64,000 nt of DNA from Halosimplex salinum (GCF_003730195.1 NZ_QWGG01000002.1:372001-436000); one strand, 5' to 3'; counted from the first letter of the stretch, positions 44,844-55,323 are shown. The notes: a model not told the origin generated them from the letters alone. Translations and numbers: made by a program.

Positions 44844-46485
44844 AGGTCAGTTTGCTCCGGAAGTACTGTCGCGTCGCGATGCCGACCGCGTAGAACAGGA
44901 GGACGACTGCCAGCAACACGAGGGCCGTCCCCCAGCCGAAGGCGGTGATGTCGGTGACTCCGGCGGTCTCGCCCGTCCCCGTGAGCACCACCTGGTACAG
45001 CTGGTAGGGGAGCGCGGTCGTCGCCTGCGTGAGCTCGGGGTTGGTGACGAACGGCGGCGACAGCGACAGCTGGAAGCTGTCGAGCACCTTCGCCCGCTGG
45101 CCCGCGCCGACGAACGACCCGCCGCCCATCGTCAGCAGGAGCGGCGCGGTCTCGCCGGCGATCCGCCCGACGCCGAGGATGACCCCGGTGACGACGCCCG
45201 GCATCGCCGCGGGGACGACGACGCTGCGGATCGTCTGCCACTTCGAGACGCCCAGCGCCGCGCTGGCGTCGCGGTACTCGTCGGGGACGGCGATCATCGC
45301 CTCGCGACTCGTGATCACCACCAGCGGCAGGAGCATGAACCCGAGCGTGATCATCCCCGCGAGCAGCGACTTCTGGGGCTGCGGGGTGAACCGCGGCACG
45401 AGGAAGGCCGCCCCGAACAGTCCGAAGACGATGCTCGGCGTGCTCCAGAGGGCGTTCGTGGCGACTTCGACGACGCGCGTGAACCGCCCCTGTTCGGCGT
45501 ACTCGGTGAGGAAGATCGCCGCGCCGACGCCCAGCGGGACGGCCAGCAGGACCGCGCCGACGACGAGCCACGCGGTCCCGACGATGGCCGGGAACACGCC
45601 CGTCACGTCCGTGAACAGCGACGCCCCGTTCATCAGGAACGGCCAGTTGACGGGCCAGACCACCTCGTAGCTGAACCCGAACAGGGCGATCGTCGTCGCC
45701 GGGCCGACGCCGAGACCGACCGTGACGCTCTCGGTGACCGGGGCGAACCCCTTCACGACGACGAAGGCGACGAGGGCGACCAGGACGGCGATGATGGCGA
45801 TCGCGTTGAGGTAGACGAGGAGGTACGCCCCCAGGTGGCGGCCGCGAGCGCCGAAGCCGCCGTAGGCCTTCGCGGCCGCCCAGCCGACGACGAGCGCCGA
45901 GAGGATCACCGCGAAGGGAGCTATCGTGCGCGCGAAGAACGTCACGGACTGGCTGTCGGGGAAGCTCGCCGGCGACCACGACCACTCCGGGCCGACGACC
46001 CCAAGGAGGAAGACGAGCCCGAACAGCACGGCCAGCGCCCCGGCGGGGAGCGTCGACCCGATGTCTTCGCGCGGCAGTGCGGTCGCGGCGAACCCGACCG
46101 CACCGACGAGGAGGCCGACCGCGAGCCCGCCGCCGAACCCGAGTCCGAGCGTCTCCGAGCCGACGAGCGCGCCGACCAGGAACCACAGGCCCGAGAAGAG
46201 GGTCGCGGCGACGAGCCCGGCGCTCGCGCGCGGGTCCGTCGGGAAGATCCCGCGGTACGACGCCAGTCCGAAGGCGACGACGGCGAGTCCCATGACGACC
46301 AGCAGGAGTCCGAGCGCGGTCAGCGTCCCCAGCCCGGCGAGCGTGCCGGTGACCGAGACGATATCGACGGTGGCCGCGAGCCCGAGGAAGAACAGTATCG
46401 CGGCCAGCCCGACGGTGAGCCCCGCGACCGCCTCGTAGGTCGAGGTGTCCTCGCGGACGACGGTCGACTCGGCTGCGCCCGCCAT
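44836..46485 (-). CDS. pstA: phosphate ABC transporter permease PstA, long form
   Basis: 549 residues, nearly twice bacterial PstA. The C-terminal ~290 residues are the normal permease with EAA loop ([31 protein letters not shown]). The N-terminal ~250 residues add about six hydrophobic helices, an extension I associate with haloarchaeal PstA proteins. Its ATG overlaps the pstC stop. Confidence 0.92.
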   Translation of the reverse strand: MAGAAESTVVREDTSTYEAVAGLTVGLAAILFFLGLAATVDIVSVTGTLAGLGTLTALGLLLVVMGLAVVAFGLASYRGIFPTDPRASAGLVAATLFSGLWFLVGALVGSETLGLGFGGGLAVGLLVGAVGFAATALPREDIGSTLPAGALAVLFGLVFLLGVVGPEWSWSPASFPDSQSVTFFARTIAPFAVILSALVVGWAAAKAYGGFGARGRHLGAYLLVYLNAIAIIAVLVALVAFVVVKGFAPVTESVTVGLGVGPATTIALFGFSYEVVWPVNWPFLMNGASLFTDVTGVFPAIVGTAWLVVGAVLLAVPLGVGAAIFLTEYAEQGRFTRVVEVATNALWSTPSIVFGLFGAAFLVPRFTPQPQKSLLAGMITLGFMLLPLVVITSREAMIAVPDEYRDASAALGVSKWQTIRSVVVPAAMPGVVTGVILGVGRIAGETAPLLLTMGGGSFVGAGQRAKVLDSFQLSLSPPFVTNPELTQATTALPYQLYQVVLTGTGETAGVTDITAFGWGTALVLLAVVLLFYAVGIATRQYFRSKLTYE

Positions 46486-47618
46486 CACTCGGCCCTCCCG
46501 AGGTCGTGGTCCATGCGTTCCTCGATCAGTTGCGAGCCGATGCTGAGCGTCAGGACCGAGACGAAGAGGATACAGCCGGCGACGAACAGCGCGTCCTTCT
46601 GGAGGCCGCTGGAGGAGCCGTAGTTGGCCGCGATCAGCGACGTGAGCGTCTCGAAGCCGTAGAAGACGTTGTACAGCGGTTCGGCGACTCTCGGCGTGTT
46701 CCGCAGCATGACCGTCGCGGCCATCGTCTCGCCGATGGCCCGGCCGACGCCGAGCAGGACGGCGGCCGACACGCCCGAGAACGCCGTCGGGAGGGTTATC
46801 GTCGTCATCGCCTGCCAGTCGGTAGTCCCGAGCGCGAGCGACCCGCTCTTCATCGACTCCGGGACGCTGTTGATGGCGTCCTCGGCGACGGAGACGACCG
46901 TCGGCAGCGCCATCAGGCCGACGACGATCCCGACGAAGAGGTACGTCCCCTGGCCGACGAGGTCGAACTGGTCCGACGCCCACGGGCTCAGCACCGTGAA
47001 CCCGATGAAGCCGTACACGATCGAGGGGATGCCGGCGAGGATCTCCACGCCCGGCTTGACCACCTCGCGGACCGGCGCCGGCGCGATCTCCGAGATGAAC
47101 AGGGCGGCCGCCACACCGAGCGGGCCGGCGACCGCGGTGGCGATGATCGTCACCAGCACCGTCCCCTGGATCATCGGGAGCATCGAGTACCGGGGCGTGC
47201 CCTCGGCGGGTGTCCACGCGGTCGTGGTGAACAGTTCGAGGCCGGGGACCGTGACGCCGAGCACCTGTCCGCTCCGGTCCTGGAGGATCGGCCAGGCCTC
47301 GTAGAAGATGAAGACGGTGATGAGCGAGAGGATGACGACCGTCGAGACGGTCATCGCCATCGTCACTCCCTTGGCCGCCAGTTCCTGGTGGCGCACCCAG
47401 CCGTAGCCCACCGACAGCAGAAATCCGACGATGCACACCGAGGTGTACGGCGAGGTCACGAGGAACCCCGCGAACGCGCCCGCGAGCGACACCGCCCCGA
47501 CGACACCCGCGGCTACCGCGTCGTTTTCAGTGTCCTGTACGACCGCTCCCATCCGAGCGAACCGAGACGCCAGTCGAGCCTGCCACCCGTCGGGGTCTCT
47601 CTCGTTTGTCGTTGCCAT
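46485..47618 (-). CDS. pstC: phosphate ABC transporter permease PstC
   Basis: 377 residues with six or more membrane helices; EAA loop SVPESMKSGSLALGTTDWQAMTTITLPTAFSG and helices ILAGIPSIVYGFIGFTVLSPW and AIGETMAATVML are typical. Forms the membrane channel with PstA. 54 bp follow the pstS stop; 1-bp overlap with pstA. Confidence 0.95.
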   Translation of the reverse strand: MATTNERDPDGWQARLASRFARMGAVVQDTENDAVAAGVVGAVSLAGAFAGFLVTSPYTSVCIVGFLLSVGYGWVRHQELAAKGVTMAMTVSTVVILSLITVFIFYEAWPILQDRSGQVLGVTVPGLELFTTTAWTPAEGTPRYSMLPMIQGTVLVTIIATAVAGPLGVAAALFISEIAPAPVREVVKPGVEILAGIPSIVYGFIGFTVLSPWASDQFDLVGQGTYLFVGIVVGLMALPTVVSVAEDAINSVPESMKSGSLALGTTDWQAMTTITLPTAFSGVSAAVLLGVGRAIGETMAATVMLRNTPRVAEPLYNVFYGFETLTSLIAANYGSSSGLQKDALFVAGCILFVSVLTLSIGSQLIEERMDHDLGRAE

Positions 47619-47672
47619 GTGCGTGATTCGATAGTAGCTGAAAGACGAAGTTCGACGCCGCGAGCGCCCGAG

Positions 47673-48890
47673 TCAGGCCGTTTCGGGGAGCTTCTCCAGT
47701 TCGGACTCGACGTCGCTCGTCGGCAGCGGGATGTAGTTGTTGTCCTCGACGAACACCTGTTGCCCGAACTCGGTCAGGAACATCCGGCAGAACGCGCCCT
47801 CGCGGTTGTCCGTCCCGTTCGGCGTGTCCTCGGTGATCTGCGTGTACATGTGCAGGTCGCGGTTGAGCGGGTACTCGCTGTCGAAGATCGTGTTCTCGGC
47901 GTCCCTGCTGGTCTCGTAGAGGGTGCCCTCGAACTCGATCCCGATGGGCTGGACCTGGTCGCCGGTGAAGGCCAGCGCCATGTACGCGATGGCGCCCTCG
48001 TTCTGTCGGACGAGCTGGGCGACGCCCTGGTTCTGGCCCTGACGAGTGTCGACGCCCGGCATCTCGGCCTCGGCGTCGCCGAGCATGTTGAGGCGGAATG
48101 AAGTGTCGGTCCCCGACCCGACCGCGCGACCGATACAGAAGATCTCCTTGTCCGGGCCGCCGAGTTCGCTCCAGTTGGTGACCTCGTCCTGGTAGATCTG
48201 GCGGATCTGCTCGCCGGTGAGCTGGGTGATCCCCGCGTCGTAGATGTCCTTGCTCACGACGACCGGCTGGCCGTCGCGGCCGAGGACGTGGTCGACGACC
48301 TCTTCCTCGGCCTTCTCCTCGCTCCAGCCGAGTTCGGCGGTGATCGGGCCCGAGGAGTTGCCGATGTCGACGAGGCCGTTGGTGACCGCCTCACAGCCGG
48401 TCCCGGAGTGGCTCAGGCCGATCGTCGCGCGGTAGGGCGGGTTCGACCGTTCCTCGGTCGGCTCGAAGCCGTACTGGCTCGCGAAGTAGTCCGCGAGGTG
48501 CATGTCCGTCTCGATCTCCGACCAGCCGGGGACCGAGCCCTCGTCGTTACTGCCCCAGTACTCGCCGTCGCTCGGCGGGGCGTTCCCGTTCCAGTAGGAG
48601 GCGCCCTTGTTCGCGATCGGGTAGACCGTCGAGGAGCCCTCGCCGGTGAGCAGGGAGGGGCCGTTCGAGTCGCCGCTCGACCCGTCACTCGAGGAGCCGT
48701 CGCCGGAGGAGTCCCCGTCGGCGGACTCGCCGTCGCCGGACGACCCGCCGTCGGCGGGTTCGGGCGTGTCCGTCGAGTCGTCGCCGCCACCGGTACACCC
48801 GGCCAGCCCCGCCGCCCCGACGGCGCCGGACGCGAGCAGGAACTTTCGCCGCGTTACCCTCTCTGCCGGACGCTCCGAATCGTGCGTCAT
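47673..48890 (-). CDS. pstS: phosphate-binding lipoprotein PstS
   Basis: 405 residues. Tat signal TRRKFLLASG with lipobox LAGC, a Ser/Gly/Asp linker (about 35-75), then the periplasmic-binding fold with phosphate loops GEGSSTVYPI, SHSGTGCEAV and GRAVGSGTDTSFRL. Captures phosphate at the outer face for PstCAB. Start at the ATG rather than the GTG one codon upstream. Confidence 0.95.
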   Translation of the reverse strand: MTHDSERPAERVTRRKFLLASGAVGAAGLAGCTGGGDDSTDTPEPADGGSSGDGESADGDSSGDGSSSDGSSGDSNGPSLLTGEGSSTVYPIANKGASYWNGNAPPSDGEYWGSNDEGSVPGWSEIETDMHLADYFASQYGFEPTEERSNPPYRATIGLSHSGTGCEAVTNGLVDIGNSSGPITAELGWSEEKAEEEVVDHVLGRDGQPVVVSKDIYDAGITQLTGEQIRQIYQDEVTNWSELGGPDKEIFCIGRAVGSGTDTSFRLNMLGDAEAEMPGVDTRQGQNQGVAQLVRQNEGAIAYMALAFTGDQVQPIGIEFEGTLYETSRDAENTIFDSEYPLNRDLHMYTQITEDTPNGTDNREGAFCRMFLTEFGQQVFVEDNNYIPLPTSDVESELEKLPETA

Positions 48891-48923
48891 CACCTGTACG
48901 GTGCCGGGACCCGACTAAACTGG

Positions 48924-48932
48924 TTTATAATA
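48924..48932 (-). promoter_or_regulatory. TATA box of the pst operon
   Basis: TATTATAAA on the minus strand, 34-42 bp upstream of the pstS ATG. It predicts a transcript with about a 10-nt leader and is the only AT-rich patch in the region. 48933-49299 holds no gene apart from the paired motif at 49010. Confidence 0.65.
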
Positions 48933-49009
48933 GGGGTATTGCCGGATACGCCCCTCCCAGTTCCCGTACTACCGGATAGGCACGCGAACATCTCACAGGG
49001 GTCGGTACT

Positions 49010-49041
49010 GAGGGCTATATAGCTCCACGAACCGCTCTTAG
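49010..49041. promoter_or_regulatory. second copy of the paired motif flanking the pst operon
   Basis: GAGGGCTAT, 15 bp, GCTCTTAG, as at 42120-42151, containing GGCTATATAGCTCC. It lies ~120 bp upstream of the pstS start and ~260 bp upstream of the PRC-barrel gene. Confidence 0.4.
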
Positions 49042-49299
49042 CGAGCTACTTCCGGGACGCGTCGAGACGTTCAGGCGGCGTGCTGTCAGACATCTCCACC
49101 ACCCGCATCGGACGGTCCGTTCGGCACGACTGATCCCGGGCCGTCCGCGACCACCCGCACGCCGCCGGGCCGTGGCCGCCGACCACGCCCCTCTTCTCCC
49201 TTCTCGTCGTCTCTCCCAACACCCGGTCGCAGTCGACCGGCCACTGCCGCGCAACCAGCCCGACAGAACCGATAGGGGTCGCCCCGACCTGGACCCGGT

Positions 49300-49536
49300 A
49301 TGGCCGAGTACACCGACGAACAGGTCGGCAAGCGCGTCGTCGCCCAGTCCGGCGAGGAGATCGGCGAGGTGGTCGCCATCGACGAGGGGTCGCTCGTCGT
49401 CGAGGTCCAGGTCGGCGACGGCCACGACGTCGTCGACCACCTGGGCTGGGACAGCGGCGCGAACCAGGAGCGGCACACGCTCGACGACCGGTACGTCTCG
49501 ACGATCCGCGAGAACGCGGTTCGACTGCGGGTTTAG
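49300..49536 (+). CDS. PRC-barrel-like protein
   Basis: 78 residues, MAEYTDEQVGKRVVAQSGEE then IGEVVAIDEGSLVVEVQVGD, a short beta-barrel of the PRC type, followed by LGWDSGANQERHTLDD. Such small PRC proteins are common in haloarchaea; PRC domains elsewhere serve in RNA processing or photosynthetic reaction centres. Role here unknown. Confidence 0.75.
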   Translation: MAEYTDEQVGKRVVAQSGEEIGEVVAIDEGSLVVEVQVGDGHDVVDHLGWDSGANQERHTLDDRYVSTIRENAVRLRV

Positions 49537-49641
49537 ACGCGCAAGGGTCGTTTCGGTCGAGGTGCGTAACCGTCACCAAACACCGTAGAGGGGCCGGTCG
49601 ACGAACTTGACGGCGAGATACCCGAGCCGACGACCCGCTGG

Positions 49642-49905
49642 TCAGCCACGGAGTCCGTCCTCCGCGATCCGGTCGATCACCGCACGCTGCTGGCGGCGAA
49701 GGTCGTCACGCTGGTCGGCGAACTTGACTGCGAGGTCGAGATCGGATCCACGGGTCGTCCCGCCCGTGATCTGGGAGCCGAACGCGACTACGAACTCGAC
49801 GTCCGAGTCGGAGCAAACGGACGGCGGCCACCCGGGAGCGTCACTCAGAGGTCGTCTCTGGAGAGGGAACTGCGAGCGGACACAGCGTCGATCTGCGACT
49901 GCCAA
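49642..49905 (-). pseudogene. remnant of a MNT-type nucleotidyltransferase
   Basis: Residues 36-66 of the frame carry the minimal nucleotidyltransferase core, VVAFGSQITGGTTRGSDLDLAV, with the GS and DxD metal-binding motif. Upstream residues have no similarity to the family, and the frame stops soon after (AEDGLRG), well short of the usual ~130 residues. The companion HEPN gene of such toxin-antitoxin pairs is missing. A diverged copy of the LAVKFAD codons appears past the stop at about 49600-49615. Confidence 0.5.
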
Positions 49906-50638
49906 CGTCCGACTGTCTCAAATACCAAAACAGAATTATACATAGAAATGTGTTACTATCGGATAAATTGAAGTTCAGTCGTGGAGAACCTGAGACGGTG
50001 TTCAACGGTCCTTTTCCGATAGGTTGACGTCCGTTTCGGCCGATTCAGGCTTTAAAAAAACGAAATCGTCGGAATCTGAACTTTCGACGACGTACAGACC
50101 GTATCTCATCGTCGATCCGTTCTCCCTAACATTTCGGTGATGATTAACCTGCGGTACTGTAGTGAGTATGGTTCTCTCAGCACCTTTACTGGAGTTTCGA
50201 AGGGTTTGCGAACATCGAGCGCGTCGAAGGTGTCATGGCGATCGCGATACTATCTATTCTCATATAATTATACGGTACTATTCCGTATTTGATAAAAACA
50301 GATGTTCTGTAACTATCTCTGGTTCCGTCTCTCTTGAATCCGAACCGCGAACACCGCAGATGGGGCGGCCACGTCGTGATACGTGACCCCCGTGGCCAGC
50401 CGACTGATTGTAGGCTCTCTAACCGGGCTCGACTGTGCAGTGATGCACTGCCGCCGTCATACTCCTCGCGGACGCGGCCGGGTGTGATTCTGGGTGGAGA
50501 GACACCGCTTCGCGAGACAGTGATGCCGGCGTCGGTACCGACAGTCACGACGCCGGCTCGGCGGGTCGTTCCGGCGACGAGCGCGAGCGAGCGAAACGGA
50601 CGGTAGTATTTTGCCCCACCAGTGGCAACTGAGGGAGC
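49906..50638. other. AT-richer relic stretch, no gene seen
   Basis: The base composition drops in GC from 49915 to about 50330 (e.g. AAACAGAATTATACATAGAA, CTTTAAAAAAACGAAATC, TCATATAATTATACGG), unlike any other part of the window. Reading frames are short and family-less. It is probably the wreck of a mobile element. The GTATTTTGCC at 50606 may be the promoter of the GH2 gene. Confidence 0.45.
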
Positions 50639-53320
50639 ATGGAATCACCGAGTGGCCAGAGTCGCGTCACGGAATCGCTCGACGGCGAGTGGCAGTTCCT
50701 GACGGACCCCGACGACGGCGAGGAGCGTGCGCTCGCGGACCCTGAGACGGACTGGTCGGACGCCGAGCGCGCGACCGTCCCGCACGCCTGGCAGGAAGAC
50801 GAAGCCCATCGCGAGTACACCGGGACGGCGTGGTACCGGCGGACGGTCGAGTACGACGGGTCCGGCGACCGCGTCTTCCTGCGGTTCGGCGCCGTCGACT
50901 ACGAGGCGACCGTCTACGTCGACGGCGAGCGGGTCGGCACGCACCGCGACGGCTACCTCCCCTTCGAGGTGGAGGTGACCGACGCGCTCTCGTCGGGCGA
51001 GAGCGTCGTCGCCGTCGAAGTGGCCGACCCGGAGGACCTCTCTGAGATCCCCCACGGTAAGCAGGGCGCACCGTGGTACACCCGGGTCAGCGGGATCTGG
51101 CAGTCGGTCACCCTCGAAGCCCGACCCGAGCAGTTCGTCGACGACGTGCGGGTCACGCCGGACCTGGACGACGACACCGCGACCGTCGAGGTGACGGTGG
51201 ACGGCGACGCCGCCGACCGCGACGACGACGCGGGTGCGGTCGACGCCGCAGTCACCGTCTCTCGGGACGGCGAGGAGGTCGTCGCGACGACCTGCGACAT
51301 CGAAGACGGCGAGGGAACGTGCACGGTTTCGATCCCCGACGCCGACTACTGGACGCCCGAGAACCCCGCACTCTACGACGTGACGGTCGAACTCCGGGCT
51401 GTCGACACCGTGGTCGACGCGACAGAGACGTACTTCGGGATGCGCAGCGTCAGTACGGACGGCGAGCGCATCTATCTCAACGGCGATCCCTATTACATCC
51501 GCGGCGCGCTCGACCAGGCGTACTACCCTGATACGTTCTACCGGCCGTTCGAGGACGGCCTCTTCGAGTACGAGGTTCGAACCGCGAAGGACCTCGGGTT
51601 CAACATGCTGCGAAAGCATATCAAGCCGGCCCATCCGGACTTCATCGAGGCGGCCGACCGACTCGGTATCCTCGTCTGGCAGGAGCCGGCGAACCCCACC
51701 ATCTACACCGACCGCTCGAAACGGGAGGTCCGCGAGCAGTTCCGAGGGCTGGTCGACCGCGACTACAACAGCCCGAGCGTCGTCGCCTGGAGCCTCTACA
51801 ACGAGGAGTGGGGCATCGGCCTCGACCAGGAGGACTACTCCATGCACGACGGGCGCCTCTGGAACGACGAGGCGAAACAGGAGTACCTGACCGACCTCTT
51901 CCACGAGGCCAAGGAGTGGGACACGACGCGGCTGGTCTGTGACAACTCCGGCTGGGCGCACGTCGCCACCGATATCAACGACTACCACGAGTACTACGTC
52001 AGCCCCGACCGCGCGGAGCCGTGGGCCGACGCGCTCGACGAGATCGCCGCGAACCCCGGGGACAACTACGCGACGGAGAACACGCCCGCGGCGGACGCCC
52101 CGATCCTGATCTCGGAGTTCGGGACCTGGGGGTTCCCCGACTTGCCGAAGCTCCGCGACCACTACGGCGGCGACCCGACGTGGTTCTCCCACGACTTCCT
52201 CGAAGACCCGCTCAAGCGGCCCGAGGGCGTCGACGAGCGCTACGAGGCGACCGACCTCCCCGACGTCTTCGACGGATACGACGACCTCGCCGAGGCCTGG
52301 CAGCGCCGCGAGTCCGTCTCGCTGCAGGGCGTCATCGAGGAGATGCGGACCCACGAGGCCGTCGCGGGCTACGTCGTCACCGAGTTCTCCGACATCGAGT
52401 GGGAGTTCAACGGCATCCTCGACTACCTCCGTGACCCCAAGGGCTTCGCCGAGGAGTTCGCCCGGATCAACAGCGAGGTGCTGGTCGCGATCGACCTCGA
52501 GACGCACGCCGTCGCACCGGGCGAAGAAGTCACCGCGGACGTCGAGATCGTCAACGACACCACGGACTCGCTGACGGGCGAGCTCCGCTGGAGCGGCCCC
52601 GAATCGTCGGGGACGCGGTCGGTCTCGGTCGACGGCTTCGGGACGACCACGCTCGAAGACGCGGTGACGCTCGCACCGTCGGGCGACGCCGCGACCGGCG
52701 CCCACCGGCTCGAAGTGACCTTCGACGCCGACGACCGCACGGTCACGAACGAGGAACCGGTGTTCGTCGTCGCCGGGGAGCGTCCCGACCGGACGGTCTA
52801 TGCCGACGACCCGCTGGCCGCCGGCCTGGAAGCGAACGGCGTCACCGTCACCGACAACCTCGACGAGGCGGACGTCGCGGCGGTCACGTCCGTCGGCGAC
52901 ACCGTCTCCGAGTTCGTCGAGGCGGGCGGCTCGGCGCTGGTCGTCCCCGAGCCCGACGGACGGATGGCCGGGACGGACGACTTCGACTACCGGAACCTCC
53001 CGGCCGGCGAGAGCTGGAACCTCGTCTCGTCGCTGCTGTACCAGGACAGCGACCTCCTCGACGGCCTGTGTACGGACGCCCGCGTCGGCTGGGCGTTCGA
53101 GGATCTGTTCCCTCACGACCTGATCGAGGGCCTGGACGAGTCCACCGACGAGATCCACGTCGGATCCGTCGAGGGCTGGATCGCCAACTGGGGCAGTCCG
53201 CTCGTCGTCCGCGACGTGGGCGACGGCCGGCTCTGTGGCTGCACCTTCCGCGTCACCGACCGCTACGGCGAGCACCCGACCGCGACCGCGCTGGTCGACC
53301 GGCTGCTCCGGCGGCTCTGA
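50639..53320 (+). CDS. glycoside hydrolase family 2 (beta-galactosidase/related)
   Basis: 893 residues. GH2 layout: N-terminal jelly-roll sugar-binding domain (1-~165, WQFLTDP, RFGAVDYEATVYVDG), Ig-like domain, TIM-barrel with acid/base Glu389 in SLYNEEWG and nucleophile Glu493 in ISEFGTWG, and C-terminal beta domains. It has no signal peptide, so it works inside on imported oligosaccharides. GH2 covers beta-galactosidase, glucuronidase and mannosidase; in this pentosan context beta-galactosidase or alpha-L-arabinopyranosidase-like activity is plausible. First of three co-directional genes. Confidence 0.88.
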   Translation: MESPSGQSRVTESLDGEWQFLTDPDDGEERALADPETDWSDAERATVPHAWQEDEAHREYTGTAWYRRTVEYDGSGDRVFLRFGAVDYEATVYVDGERVGTHRDGYLPFEVEVTDALSSGESVVAVEVADPEDLSEIPHGKQGAPWYTRVSGIWQSVTLEARPEQFVDDVRVTPDLDDDTATVEVTVDGDAADRDDDAGAVDAAVTVSRDGEEVVATTCDIEDGEGTCTVSIPDADYWTPENPALYDVTVELRAVDTVVDATETYFGMRSVSTDGERIYLNGDPYYIRGALDQAYYPDTFYRPFEDGLFEYEVRTAKDLGFNMLRKHIKPAHPDFIEAADRLGILVWQEPANPTIYTDRSKREVREQFRGLVDRDYNSPSVVAWSLYNEEWGIGLDQEDYSMHDGRLWNDEAKQEYLTDLFHEAKEWDTTRLVCDNSGWAHVATDINDYHEYYVSPDRAEPWADALDEIAANPGDNYATENTPAADAPILISEFGTWGFPDLPKLRDHYGGDPTWFSHDFLEDPLKRPEGVDERYEATDLPDVFDGYDDLAEAWQRRESVSLQGVIEEMRTHEAVAGYVVTEFSDIEWEFNGILDYLRDPKGFAEEFARINSEVLVAIDLETHAVAPGEEVTADVEIVNDTTDSLTGELRWSGPESSGTRSVSVDGFGTTTLEDAVTLAPSGDAATGAHRLEVTFDADDRTVTNEEPVFVVAGERPDRTVYADDPLAAGLEANGVTVTDNLDEADVAAVTSVGDTVSEFVEAGGSALVVPEPDGRMAGTDDFDYRNLPAGESWNLVSSLLYQDSDLLDGLCTDARVGWAFEDLFPHDLIEGLDESTDEIHVGSVEGWIANWGSPLVVRDVGDGRLCGCTFRVTDRYGEHPTATALVDRLLRRL

Positions 53321-53406
53321 CCGGGCGAGCAGCCACGCCCGTTCCCGCGCCCACCGACACGACCAGTACCGTTATTTCCCTGTCGATAGTTCTGTTGGCT
53401 AATAGC

Positions 53407-55323
53407 ATGACCACGCCGCAGTATTCGGTAGCCGTCGGTGACGTCGAGATCGACGACGAGTTCTGGACGCCGTGGATCCGGCGAAACCGGACGGAGACGA
53501 TCGAGTACCAGTACGACCAGCTCGAGGAGTCGGGAGCGCTGGAGAACTTCCGACGCGCGGCCGCGGGGCGCGAGGGTGGCTTCCAGGGGATGTGGTTCCA
53601 GGACAGCGACGCCTACAAGTGGCTCGAAGCGGCGAGTTACGAACTCGCCAAAGCCGACGACCCCGGCCTGCGCGAGCGGGTTGACGAGGTGATCGACCTG
53701 ATCGCGGGCGCCCAGCGCGAGGACGGGTACGTCAACACGTACTTCCAACTCGTCGAGCCCGACAAGCAGTGGACCAATCTCAACATGTTGCACGAACTCT
53801 ACTGCGGCGGGCACCTGATAGAGGCCGCCGTCGCCCACTACCAGGCGACCGGCGAGCGGTCGCTGCTCGACGTCGGGGTCGGCTTCGCCGACCACGTCGA
53901 CGACGTCTTCGGCGACGAGGTCGACGGCGTCCCCGGCCACGAGGAGATCGAACTCGCCCTGATCAAGCTCTACCGCGTGACGGGCGAGGACCGTTACCTC
54001 GACCGGGCTCGGTACTTCGTGGACCTGCGCGGGCACGACGACCGCCTCGCCTGGGAGTTCGACCACCTCGACGAGGTCGCCGGCCACGAGTACAGCGACG
54101 GCGACGCGGCCGAGGGCGCGGAAGTAGTCTTCACCGACGACGACGGTGAGTACGACGGGAGCTACGCACAGGCACACGCGCCCGTCCGCGAACAGGACAC
54201 CGTCGAGGGGCACTCCGTCCGGGCGATGTACCTCTTCGCGGCAGTCACCGACCTCGTCGACGAGACCGGCGACGAGGAGCTGTGGGCCGCGATGGAGCGA
54301 CTCTGGGAAAACATGACGACCAAACGGATGTACGTTACCGGGGGCATCGGTCCGGAGCACGAACACGAGGGGTTCACCGAGGACTACGACCTGCCGAACG
54401 AGACAGCCTACGCCGAGACCTGCGCGGCCATCGGGAGCATCTTCTGGAACCAGCGGCTGCTCGAACACACCGGCGAGGCGAAGTACGCCGACCTCGTCGA
54501 GCGGACGCTGTACAACGGCTTCCTCGCGGGGGTCGGGCTGGACGGGAAGCGCTTCTTCTACGTGAACCCGCTCGCGAGTTCCGGCGACCACCACCGAAAG
54601 GGGTGGTTCACCTGCGCCTGTTGCCCGCCCAACGCCGCGCGACTGTTCGCCTCGCTCGGGCAGTACTGCTACTCGACGCGCGACGGTGAACTCTACGTCG
54701 ACCAGTTCGTCGGCAGCACGCTCGAGACGACGGTCGACGGCGTCGACGTGACCGTCGAGCAGTCGAGTTCACTCCCCTGGACGGGCGACGTGACCCTCGC
54801 AATCGACGCCGAGGGTCCCGTGCCGGTCAATGTTCGGGTTCCCGAGTGGGCGACGGACGCCACCGTCACCGTCGACGGGGAAGACGCCGACGTCGACGGC
54901 GCGGGATTCGTCCGCCTGGCCCGCGAGTGGGACGGTGAGACCGTCGAGGTCACGCTCGAGCGGGAGACGGAACTGATCGCGGCCCACCCGGCCGTCGAAG
55001 ACGACGTCGGCCGCGTCGCGGTCGAGCGGGCGCCACTGGTCTACGCTGCCGAGGCGGTCGACAACGACCGCCCGCTCCACCAGTACGCCGTCCCGAGCGA
55101 TGCCGACGCCGAGGCGACCCACGAGCCCTCGCTGCTCGAGGGCGTGACGACGCTCGACGTGGACGCGACGGTGCCCGACCTCGACGGCTGGGACGGGTCG
55201 CTGTACCGGCCGGCGAGCGAGACCGCATCCGAGGAAGCCGCCCTCACGCTCGTCCCCTACTACGCGTGGGACAACCGCGAGGCCGGCGACATGCAGGTCT
55301 GGCACCGCTCGGACCTGTCCTGA
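53407..55323 (+). CDS. GH127 beta-L-arabinofuranosidase
   Basis: 638 residues from MTTPQYSVAVGD. Alpha/alpha-barrel with the Zn-cysteine catalytic site: Glu337 and Cys339 (YAETC) and Cys405-Cys406 (CACCPPN), matching E338, C340, C417 and C418 of Bifidobacterium HypBA1. The family hydrolyses beta-L-arabinofuranosyl links by a cysteine nucleophile. No signal peptide. 86 bp after the GH2 gene. Confidence 0.88.
   Translation: MTTPQYSVAVGDVEIDDEFWTPWIRRNRTETIEYQYDQLEESGALENFRRAAAGREGGFQGMWFQDSDAYKWLEAASYELAKADDPGLRERVDEVIDLIAGAQREDGYVNTYFQLVEPDKQWTNLNMLHELYCGGHLIEAAVAHYQATGERSLLDVGVGFADHVDDVFGDEVDGVPGHEEIELALIKLYRVTGEDRYLDRARYFVDLRGHDDRLAWEFDHLDEVAGHEYSDGDAAEGAEVVFTDDDGEYDGSYAQAHAPVREQDTVEGHSVRAMYLFAAVTDLVDETGDEELWAAMERLWENMTTKRMYVTGGIGPEHEHEGFTEDYDLPNETAYAETCAAIGSIFWNQRLLEHTGEAKYADLVERTLYNGFLAGVGLDGKRFFYVNPLASSGDHHRKGWFTCACCPPNAARLFASLGQYCYSTRDGELYVDQFVGSTLETTVDGVDVTVEQSSSLPWTGDVTLAIDAEGPVPVNVRVPEWATDATVTVDGEDADVDGAGFVRLAREWDGETVEVTLERETELIAAHPAVEDDVGRVAVERAPLVYAAEAVDNDRPLHQYAVPSDADAEATHEPSLLEGVTTLDVDATVPDLDGWDGSLYRPASETASEEAALTLVPYYAWDNREAGDMQVWHRSDLS

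Noticed and set aside
44812-46623. 603-codon frame antisense to pstA
   Set aside because: Charged low-complexity shadow of a membrane protein gene.
50645-53275. 876-codon frame antisense to the GH2 gene
   Set aside because: Catalytic residues and domains belong to the plus strand.
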